Positions 6,197 to 12,827 of a DNA stretch of 27,704 nt are shown here, one piece after another. Made by a program: the position numbers and the translations under genes. Positions within the stretch are counted from its first letter, which is position 1; every line of letters begins with the position of its first letter. The stretch lies in contig JASFQI010000020.1 in the NCBI GenBank assembly GCA_050115555.1, positions 1 through 27,704 on the forward strand. The letters are read 5' to 3'. Origin of the DNA: JASFQI01 sp050115555 (GTDB lineage Bacteria > Desulfobacterota > DSM-4660 > Desulfatiglandales > HGW-15). The notes below the pieces were generated by a model. It was not told where the DNA came from. It did no database searches and saw only the letters and a list, made by a program, of their open reading frames with translations.

Positions 6197-6757
6197 TTAA
6201 ATAAGTTTGGGGATCATGCGCCAGGGGACTCGCCTTTGATAGGCCCGGTATTCCTCTCCGTATTGCTCGATCAGCATTCTCTCCTCGAAATGGATAATCA
6301 GCAGGAAGCCGAGAGAATAGGGGATGGAAAAGAGGAGGGCATAAAGGGAGTTCATCAGGAGCGCCATTCCCAATGCCAGCATGCCGTTACTCATGTAAAG
6401 CGGGTGTCTGACCACACGGTAGATACCGTCCGTGACCAGCGTTCCTTTTTGCTTGAGGGCCGGGACCGCCCCGATCTTTTTCTGGCTCATGATCTTGATG
6501 ACCACGTTTGCCGCAAATACCGCGCCCCCGGCGACCGCGGCCATCCACAGAGGCAACCCGATCTTCGGTCCCCGGGCAAAGGGCAGGGCGACAGGCGGCA
6601 GCATGATAAAGATCATCATGAACGCCACGATCATCCCCTTGGGGATGCGGGTGTATACCAGGTGCCGCATTTTTCCGGGGCCCAGGGAAGCCAGGGTCGC
6701 GAGGTAGCCGGCGGCGCAGAGCGCCGCCCAGAACCAGGGGCTGCCCAATACAGTCAT
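6197..6757 (-). CDS. Isoprenylcysteine carboxyl methyltransferase-like membrane protein
   Basis: The 186-residue protein has about five hydrophobic segments and the ICMT/phospholipid-methyltransferase core: GIYRVVRHPLYMS (about 111-123), a hydrophobic pair, then HFEERMLIEQYGEEYRAYQRRVP. The His-Pro and Glu-Glu motifs are those that bind SAM in the ICMT/PEMT family. Bacterial members act on membrane-embedded lipids or isoprenoid-type substrates; the true substrate is unknown. The ATG at 6757 overlaps the stop codon of the GMC flavoprotein gene (ATGA), indicating translational coupling. A longer open frame upstream is only a shadow of the GMC gene. Confidence 0.85.
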   Translation of the reverse strand: MTVLGSPWFWAALCAAGYLATLASLGPGKMRHLVYTRIPKGMIVAFMMIFIMLPPVALPFARGPKIGLPLWMAAVAGGAVFAANVVIKIMSQKKIGAVPALKQKGTLVTDGIYRVVRHPLYMSNGMLALGMALLMNSLYALLFSIPYSLGFLLIIHFEERMLIEQYGEEYRAYQRRVPWRMIPKLI

Positions 6758-8055
6758 TCGAGGATCCTTTCCAGGTGCCCGGCCAGACGCTTTGCCAGGG
6801 CCACGAGGGTCAGCACCTGTGGAGACGCCAGGGGTTTCGGCAGGACACTGGCGTCGCAGACAAAGAGGTTTTTGACCCTTGTCTCCAGGTTCGGGTCCAC
6901 GACCCGGCCGATGGGGGCCGTTCCCCCCGGGTGGGCGCCTCGGATCCTGGTGGACAGGATCGTGGATCTCTTGACGCCCGCTTCTCCCAGGATCTGCCCG
7001 GCCAGGGACATGCCCCGGTCCATCCTTTTCAGGTCTTCCATGGACAGGGGTTTGGAAAAGGACCCGTCGTCGTGGACGCGCCCATCCGGGGTGTCCTTGA
7101 TCTTGACCAGGATTCCCAGGATACGGCCGTATTCGAACCACCGAGGCAGGTATTTTACTCCCTTCAATACCATCTGAATCGGAAACATGAACCTGGGATC
7201 CACGAAGTCCGCTAGGAAGATCCCTTCCCTTTCATGGAACTTGAAACTGCCTGCCGTGTTGGGGATGTCATACCCGTTGCCCATGTTTTGACTCGAGCCG
7301 TAGATCATGACCATGGGGTCGCAGAAAAGGCTCTCTCCGGCATCCCGGATCCCGGATTTCCGCAAAATGACCGGGGTTCCAAGGCCCCCTGCCGCGACGA
7401 CGATCGTTTTGCCGAACACCTCAAAAGGGCGATGGTTCATTTTTCCGCGAATCCCTATGGCCTTCCCTTTTCTCTGAAGGATGCTCTCCGCCGTGCATCG
7501 GGTCTGGAGGCAGCCCCCGTTTTCCGTCGCCTCCTCGATATAGTTCCGAGCCGTCCATTTTGCGCCCCGCGTGCACCCGAGCATGCAGGCCCAGCAGTCC
7601 GGGACACACTTCTTGTGATCGACGAATTTGGGGAAGACCTTCCACTCAAATCCAAGCCTGTTGGCGGCCTCCATGATTCGGCGGACACCGGAACCCACAA
7701 GATGCTCCGGTGTGGGGGTCGGGTTCAGGTCGGTCTCTGTATCTCTCACCTGACCCTTCAGATCGATGCCGTATTCCTGTTGAAGCCACACCGGCGGTCT
7801 TGTGGCGCAGGCCCCGTAGATCAGCGTGGAACCGCCGGTGGTCAGTGCCCTCAGGATGAGCATCCCCTCCCGTGACCGCCTCAGACCCATCTTGTCCGTG
7901 TAAAGGCCGGCCGCCAGGGTGTTGCCGATCCATTCGTGGTTCCGGCCGGACTCCATCAGGAGGACCTTTTTTCCGGATCGGGAAAGCTCCCGGGCCACGG
8001 TGGCCCCCCCGGCGCCCGAGCCGACCACGATGGTATCCCATCCCTCGGTCTTCAT
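6754..8055 (-). CDS. GMC-type FAD oxidoreductase with N-domain Cys cluster (copy 1)
   Basis: A 433-residue flavoprotein. The N-terminus has the FAD dinucleotide-binding motif (VVGSGAGGATVARELS, residues 10-25). The end has the GMC substrate-side motif AHPGGTAPIG, then FVCDASVLP and LTLVALAKRLA. Between them is a cysteine cluster C150-x3-C154-x2-C157-x3-C161 followed by RGAK, at the place where the second GMC protein in this window has a ferredoxin-like motif. Such small GMC proteins of anaerobes act on alcohols, aldehydes or lipid intermediates, but the substrate is unknown. The second catalytic Asn/His expected just before the final strand appears replaced by Ser. The ATG at 8055 is preferred over upstream in-frame starts because FAD binding begins at once. 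Confidence 0.85.
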   Translation of the reverse strand: MKTEGWDTIVVGSGAGGATVARELSRSGKKVLLMESGRNHEWIGNTLAAGLYTDKMGLRRSREGMLILRALTTGGSTLIYGACATRPPVWLQQEYGIDLKGQVRDTETDLNPTPTPEHLVGSGVRRIMEAANRLGFEWKVFPKFVDHKKCVPDCWACMLGCTRGAKWTARNYIEEATENGGCLQTRCTAESILQRKGKAIGIRGKMNHRPFEVFGKTIVVAAGGLGTPVILRKSGIRDAGESLFCDPMVMIYGSSQNMGNGYDIPNTAGSFKFHEREGIFLADFVDPRFMFPIQMVLKGVKYLPRWFEYGRILGILVKIKDTPDGRVHDDGSFSKPLSMEDLKRMDRGMSLAGQILGEAGVKRSTILSTRIRGAHPGGTAPIGRVVDPNLETRVKNLFVCDASVLPKPLASPQVLTLVALAKRLAGHLERILE

Positions 8056-8065
8056 CTGTCCGAAA

Positions 8066-8623
8066 TCACCCCGAAGAACGCGCCGGTTCTTCCTCCCCCG
8101 TTCCTGCGGAAGTCTGACCGGCGACGTGCGGCTCGGGCCATGTGACACAGCCGTTGGATTCGGTTTTCAGAATGATATTGCAAGGCAGGTTGAGTTTGGG
8201 TGTGACCCGGATGATCCCTTTCACCTCCATCCCCTGAAAGACCCGGAAGGCCGTATCGCCGACAATCTCCTCCACCGTGCGGACCGCTGAGTCACATCCG
8301 AGCACGACGGCTGCCTCGTATTGCCGGGCACGCTTCAACAGACGTCTGCGCTGCCAAGAGGACCACATGCACATCATAGGAACAGGGAAATCGCTCTGGA
8401 ACACCCCGGTTCGAATCCCCAGATACCTCAAGCCCGATTCAAGGGAGCTGACGGCCCTGCCGTAGGCCGGAGTGCCCAGAAAATGGGTCAGGAGTTCCAG
8501 ATACGCTTCGTGCTGGGCAACGGCCAGGCTGATGGCCGGACAGACCCTGCAGGGCACGATCAAAACGGACCGGTACCCGGCCAGCTCGGGAAAGACGTCT
8601 CGATTTTCGAGATAGACAGGCAT
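8066..8623 (-). CDS. Conserved-looking protein of unknown function with Cys motifs
   Basis: A 185-residue protein of no family I can name. Near the N-terminus is VLIVPCRVCPAISLAV (CxxCP), in the middle PMMCMWSSWQRRRLLKRA, and later AAVVLGCDSAVRTVEE, which reads like a Rossmann-type strand ending in Cys. There is no signal peptide or membrane segment, so the product is probably cytoplasmic. Several spaced Cys suggest metal or cofactor binding. The start codon lies just after the stop of the response regulator (TAACAATG), and the GMC flavoprotein follows 10 nt after its end, so it belongs to this operon. Its position suggests a partner or maturation factor for the GMC enzyme, but that is inference. 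Confidence 0.75.
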   Translation of the reverse strand: MPVYLENRDVFPELAGYRSVLIVPCRVCPAISLAVAQHEAYLELLTHFLGTPAYGRAVSSLESGLRYLGIRTGVFQSDFPVPMMCMWSSWQRRRLLKRARQYEAAVVLGCDSAVRTVEEIVGDTAFRVFQGMEVKGIIRVTPKLNLPCNIILKTESNGCVTWPEPHVAGQTSAGTGEEEPARSSG

Positions 8624-8625
8624 TG

Positions 8626-9360
8626 TTACGACGGCCCGCTGCGTCCCTTCCCGTCGTCCTGTTCGGAAAAATCCTTTACGCGATAGCCAAAGCCTTTCAC
8701 GGTTTCAATGTAGTGGCCGGCTTTTCCGAGTTTCCTTCGCAACTTCATGATTTGAAAAGTGACGGCGCTCTCCTCTACATTGCAGTTGGTGCCATGGATG
8801 GCGCGAAGAATCTGCGTCCGGGTATAGACCCACCCCGGACGCCGGACCAGAAAATGGAGGGTGTTGAATTCAGCGTTCGTCATCCGGATTTTTTTTCCGG
8901 ACAAATAGACCTCACGCCGGTTCACATTCATGACCAGATCCCGAAGACGAATCGTCGATTCTTCGGGAGAGGACGGGGCAGAGGCTTCACGCCGCAATGA
9001 GGCGTTTATTCTGCCGACGAGGATTCTCGGCCCCAGATTCGCTTCGTCCAGGTAGGAGAGGGTCTTTTTTTCCGGCGGCCCTGAAAAAGCGGTATCTTCC
9101 TGGCTCGGTTTCAAGGTCATGGCATCGATGTTTTCCACTTCGAACGTCTCTTGTAGCCGCGCCATGGTCTCTTTGAAGTCTGAACGCCGGATGACCAGGT
9201 TCAGGAGAATGACATCGGGGTTCGAGGCGTTTAAGAGGTCGAAGGCCTCATCCCCCGACGCCTTCATGACGACCTCCTGATGGTCGGCCATGAGACCCTT
9301 TGAGCGCTGTTTCGGTATGCGAAAATGTAACTTTTTTGCTACGGATGTTGTGTTTTTCAT
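8626..9360 (-). CDS. OmpR/PhoB-type response regulator with degenerate receiver
   Basis: The 244-residue protein ends in a canonical OmpR winged helix: TNAEFNTLHFLVRRPGWVYTR, the recognition helix EESAVTFQIMKLRRKLG and the wing YIETVKGFGYRV. The N-terminal receiver is atypical. It lacks the paired acidic residues, and the strand that should carry the phospho-acceptor reads DVILLNLVI with Asn54 in place of Asp. It is therefore likely to be phosphorylation-independent or to respond to another signal. No histidine kinase is present nearby. The ATG at 9360 follows GAGGTG with good spacing. It heads the operon of unknown protein, GMC oxidase, ICMT-like and DsbA-like genes and may regulate it. Confidence 0.85.
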   Translation of the reverse strand: MKNTTSVAKKLHFRIPKQRSKGLMADHQEVVMKASGDEAFDLLNASNPDVILLNLVIRRSDFKETMARLQETFEVENIDAMTLKPSQEDTAFSGPPEKKTLSYLDEANLGPRILVGRINASLRREASAPSSPEESTIRLRDLVMNVNRREVYLSGKKIRMTNAEFNTLHFLVRRPGWVYTRTQILRAIHGTNCNVEESAVTFQIMKLRRKLGKAGHYIETVKGFGYRVKDFSEQDDGKGRSGPS

Positions 9361-9788
9361 CTTGCACCTCATAAAAATGGTTTCTGTCTTCTTCGAATTG
9401 CCCTGAAACACGGCATCCCTCTTGAGACCGCCCCCGGCAGGGGAAGGATTCGGGGGCCTTCACTCAGCAGATACAGCCGCCTGCGCTGCTGCGCAGGCGA
9501 AAGGCAGACAAGCGGGATGCGAGATGTTCATTCATGTGTTGTGGTGCACAAGGACAATCCATCCGGCCAGGCCTAACGCGTTGCCACTGCCCGGTCCCGG
9601 GCGGCCGAGCTGAGAAACCGTCTACGGCCTTCCGTATGGGATGCGACTCCTGCCACGGCCGGGCATATCCTGGGAGGCATGATGCGCACGGAACTGCAAT
9701 CCCAGGACTAGGGGCGTCTTTTCGATTTTCAAGAGAAAACGGCAAGGCAAGGCTCCTTTAACGGGAGATGTGTATTCCTCGATGCCAC
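9361..9788. other. 428-nt intergenic region with strong hairpin
   Basis: This region separates the exosortase gene from the response-regulator operon, both on the minus strand. It contains a perfect 9-bp palindromic hairpin (CGCCTGCGC / GCGCAGGCG, 9478-9486 and 9491-9499, TGCT loop). There is also a 7-bp inverted repeat, CCTGGGA (9669-9675) / TCCCAGG (9700-9706). Open frames here have no recognisable protein character. It presumably holds the end of the long upstream transcript and the promoter of the regulator operon, but I see no clear promoter. Confidence 0.5.
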
Positions 9789-10850
9789 TCAGGCGCAAAT
9801 CCGGGGTTCAGATCCATGTTTCGCCCGGATGTGCTGTTCCAATCCGATTTTCCTGACACCGCAGTAAGGGCAGACCGGGATCTGCAGGGTGCCGAACAGG
9901 TCCTTGCGGGCCATGACCAGCCAGAGCGCAAAGGGCAGCAGATAGGTATTCAGGAGAATCAGCCCGGTCAGCAGCTTAACGGCAACGGGCCACTTGAAGA
10001 TTGCCAGGATCACCTGAAAAATTCGGAAGACCACGTGGACAAAGGCGAGGATCCCCAAGCCGGTCAGCAGGCTTTTGATTCGGGTACGACGATCAACGGC
10101 CCTGGTGGCCAGGGTCAGGCCGGTGAATGCAATCAGGTTGAAGGTGTTGGGGTAGAATCCCTCCATATTGGGAGAAAGCCTGAGGTCGTAGCCCCACAGC
10201 TTGAACACCCCCTCCACGATCCAGGCATCCAGCAGGACATAGCCGCGGTGCAGATAGAGCCAGAGCGCAAAGGGAATGGCCGTGATGGCCGTAAAGCGGA
10301 TAAGAAAAGCCAGGGGTGCGTTTTCTCCTTCGGGCCTGGCTGTGTACCGGAGCCACAACAGGCATGCGGCAAAGACCATGACGATCATGAACATCTGTCC
10401 AAGGTAGATATGGACGTACTCGAACAGGGCCGGGAAATGACGGCCGGTCAGATAAACGATCACGAGGCGGATGAAATTGGCGCTGAGAAGCAGCGGGACA
10501 CCGAAAAAAAGACCCATGGCTTTTTGTCTTGGAGCGGCCGGGTAGGCCAGCACAAAGGCGCAAAAGAGAATCAGCACCATGACGGCGGAGCATTCGGTGA
10601 TGATCTTGGCGCTGAAACCGTCCAGGGAGAGAAACACCCCGTTAAGGACCGGCTGGAAGCCTGACAGGGCCAGCAGAAAGGCCGTCATGGCCGCCGTGTA
10701 TCCGTTAATGGGCTCGAAAAAACGGTCCGGCAGGCAGGTGCACATGCCGTAACCCGCAGCGCAAAGCAAAAGAAACGGTAAGGCAAATCGCTTGAGAGGC
10801 GTTGGTTGCGCCTTGAGGCCTTTTGTCCCTTTCAGCGCCCTGTCAGGCAT
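9789..10850 (-). CDS. Exosortase-family transpeptidase with C-terminal zinc-finger-like tail
   Basis: A 353-residue multi-pass membrane protein. The first half is an exosortase/archaeosortase core: catalytic-type Cys87 in ITECSAV, conserved Arg128 in NFIRLVIVY and His147 in YVHIYLGQMF. Of the types I remember, the spacing and sequence most resemble XrtH (partner of IPTL-type tails). Exosortases cleave C-terminal sorting signals at the membrane. The second half adds three to four further membrane segments, and the end has CPYCGVRKIGLEQHIRAKH, a CxxC...HxxxxH zinc-finger-like tail (C327, C330, H340, H345). The ATG overlaps the last codons of the subtilase gene by 8 nt, so the two are translationally coupled. 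The subtilase has a C-terminal sorting-type tail and is the likely private substrate. Confidence 0.85.
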   Translation of the reverse strand: MPDRALKGTKGLKAQPTPLKRFALPFLLLCAAGYGMCTCLPDRFFEPINGYTAAMTAFLLALSGFQPVLNGVFLSLDGFSAKIITECSAVMVLILFCAFVLAYPAAPRQKAMGLFFGVPLLLSANFIRLVIVYLTGRHFPALFEYVHIYLGQMFMIVMVFAACLLWLRYTARPEGENAPLAFLIRFTAITAIPFALWLYLHRGYVLLDAWIVEGVFKLWGYDLRLSPNMEGFYPNTFNLIAFTGLTLATRAVDRRTRIKSLLTGLGILAFVHVVFRIFQVILAIFKWPVAVKLLTGLILLNTYLLPFALWLVMARKDLFGTLQIPVCPYCGVRKIGLEQHIRAKHGSEPRICA

Positions 10851-12816
10851 GTTTCCTTTGCAACCAGGCGGCCCCCAGAATCGACAGGAGCAGCAGGGTC
10901 AGCAGAGCGCCGCTTCGGGGCATCGCGTCAACGGTCAGGGGATGAGAGGCAGGGTTCGATGGGTCGGTTCCTCCATCGATCTCGTCGCCGTCCGTAAACC
11001 CGTCATTGTCCGAATCCATATCGAGGAGATTGACCATGCCGTCCGCATCCGGGTCGGCATCCCAGTCTTCGCCCCAGTAGGCGACTTCATCGCCGTCGTC
11101 GATCCCGTCGCCGTCCGTATCGGCCGCATCAGAATCGGTCCCGTAGGCATCCTCCACGCAGTCGTACAGCCCGTCGCCATCGGTGTCCGTGTCTGCCACG
11201 CCGCATCCGCAGACCCCCGGATCGGTCTTACCGGGATCCTCGGGGCACCCGTCGTCCCAGTCCGGGGTGCCGTCGCCGTCCGTATCCGCATAGATCGCCT
11301 GATAGGCGTTGATACGGCCGCTGCCCAGCTCGCCGGCATAATCGGCGTTGCATGTGAGGGAATCGATGGCATCGGCGCTTGCCAGCAACTTGTCTTCGAC
11401 CTCTTGTGCGGTCCAGGAGGGGTGGGCCGACCAGACCAGGGCCGCCACGCCGGCGGCCAGAGGCGTGGCCATGCTGGTGCCGGACGACTGGGCCATGTAG
11501 TCGGTGTCCTCGTCCGAGTGCAGGTGGTAAAGGCTGTAGATATCGACTCCGGGCGCGGAGAGTTTGACCCAGCTACCGTAGTTGGAGAACTCGGCCTTGC
11601 AGTCATCCTCATCCGTGGCCGCCACACAAATCACATCGCCGCGCCCGCACATGTAGTCGGCGGACGAACTGTCGTCATTCCCCGCCGCCTTGAAAAGAAT
11701 GCCGCCGCTGTTTAAAAAATAGTCCACCGCGGCGGCCAGGCCTCCCGTGTTCGACGATTCCCAGGAGCATGAGGCGATGTTGGCGCCGTTGTCGGCAGCG
11801 TAATAGAGCGCTTCGGCAACATAGTCCATGCGCACATAACCGACTTCCGAGCCGTAGTAATCTGCCGACCAGCCCACGCGCAGCGCCATGATCCGCACGC
11901 CGTCGGCCGCGGCCTGCTGCGATCCGCTGCCCCAGCCGCCGGCCGGTCCGGCCACCGCATAGCCGTTGTTGGTGATGGCGGCCACGTTGCCCGCGCAATG
12001 GGTGCCGTGACCGTTGAAGTCCCTAGGGTCGTTGTCCGGATCGTCGCAGTCCTCCCCGCTCCAGCAGGAGTTCGCGCCGTTGACAAAATCCCAGCCGATC
12101 CAGTCGTCCACATACCCGTTGCCGTCGTCGTCCGCATCGGAGGTGCCGTCGCGCTCGGCCGTGTTGATCCACATGTTGCCTTCCGCGCCGGACGGATTGC
12201 TGTACGAAACCCCTGATCCCCCGAGATCCTTGTGGAAATAGCGCACGCCGGTATCCAGCACGGCGACCACGACGTCGGCATCGCCGGTCTGCCCGTCCCA
12301 AGCTTCCGGCATGTCCATGTCCGCATCGCTGTTTTGGGAGAGATGCCACTGACTGCTGAAATATCCGTCATTGGGCGTGGCGCAGGTTGTATGAATGCCG
12401 ATGGGCTGGACATCCAGCACCTCGGGCCGCTTGCGGTAGGCGGTTACAACGGCATCGAGATCCACGTCCCCTTCAAAGGCGATCTTGTGCCAGCCGGAAA
12501 GATCCATGCCTTGCCGGTCGTTTTTCTCCCTCGCACCGGCACCGGGAAACTGGGGACGAATGGTCACGGCCCCAAAGGTTTCTCCGACCCGGTCGAAAGG
12601 GCCGAGGCCGGTTCTGCCCCGGCTCAGGGAAGCCCGGTCAAATGAAGCTGCTGTCTCTTTTGAAACGCGGACAACGATCTGGTCCGGGACGTAGCCGATA
12701 AAGCCCGGGGCCCTGTGCCGCTGGATATGGATGGTCTCGATGCCTGCCGCCGAAGACGGAAGGCCCCAGGCCAGCAGGCATGCCGTTGCAAGGAGCTTCA
12801 CACCCCAATATCTCAT
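10843..12816 (-). CDS. Subtilisin-like S8 peptidase with TSP3 repeats and C-terminal sorting signal
   Basis: A 657-residue exported protease (662 if a TTG at 12831 is used; numbering here follows the longer form). A signal peptide comes first. The catalytic triad is Asp193 (VVAVLDTG), His275 (NGHGTHCAG) and Ser453 (SSGTSMATP), with Asn385 for the oxyanion hole. Residues 516-625 hold repeated DTDGDG-type thrombospondin-3 calcium loops, including the DPGVCGCGVADTDTDGDG element common in Desulfobacterota and myxobacteria. The tail MPRSGALLTLLLLSILGAAW then QRKHA is a short motif, a membrane helix and a basic end, as in exosortase substrates. The mature protein has 13 cysteines, unusual for a subtilase. 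The exosortase gene overlaps the 3' end. Confidence 0.9.
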   Translation of the reverse strand: MRYWGVKLLATACLLAWGLPSSAAGIETIHIQRHRAPGFIGYVPDQIVVRVSKETAASFDRASLSRGRTGLGPFDRVGETFGAVTIRPQFPGAGAREKNDRQGMDLSGWHKIAFEGDVDLDAVVTAYRKRPEVLDVQPIGIHTTCATPNDGYFSSQWHLSQNSDADMDMPEAWDGQTGDADVVVAVLDTGVRYFHKDLGGSGVSYSNPSGAEGNMWINTAERDGTSDADDDGNGYVDDWIGWDFVNGANSCWSGEDCDDPDNDPRDFNGHGTHCAGNVAAITNNGYAVAGPAGGWGSGSQQAAADGVRIMALRVGWSADYYGSEVGYVRMDYVAEALYYAADNGANIASCSWESSNTGGLAAAVDYFLNSGGILFKAAGNDDSSSADYMCGRGDVICVAATDEDDCKAEFSNYGSWVKLSAPGVDIYSLYHLHSDEDTDYMAQSSGTSMATPLAAGVAALVWSAHPSWTAQEVEDKLLASADAIDSLTCNADYAGELGSGRINAYQAIYADTDGDGTPDWDDGCPEDPGKTDPGVCGCGVADTDTDGDGLYDCVEDAYGTDSDAADTDGDGIDDGDEVAYWGEDWDADPDADGMVNLLDMDSDNDGFTDGDEIDGGTDPSNPASHPLTVDAMPRSGALLTLLLLSILGAAWLQRKHA

Positions 12817-12827
12817 GATGGTTTTAT

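Noticed and set aside
6758..7141. Long N-terminal extension of the ICMT-like protein
   Set aside because: Arg/Pro/Gly-rich shadow of the GMC flavoprotein gene; the real ATG at 6757 overlaps its stop codon.
8408..8419. GGTTCGAATCC, resembling a tRNA T-loop
   Set aside because: It lies inside a well-supported minus-strand gene, and no T-stem, acceptor stem or anticodon arm can be paired around it.
9534..9761. Open frame with a CDSCH motif resembling a c-type haem site
   Set aside because: One motif in a short, Pro/Gly/Arg-rich frame without signal peptide or ribosome binding site; looks like chance in GC-rich spacer.
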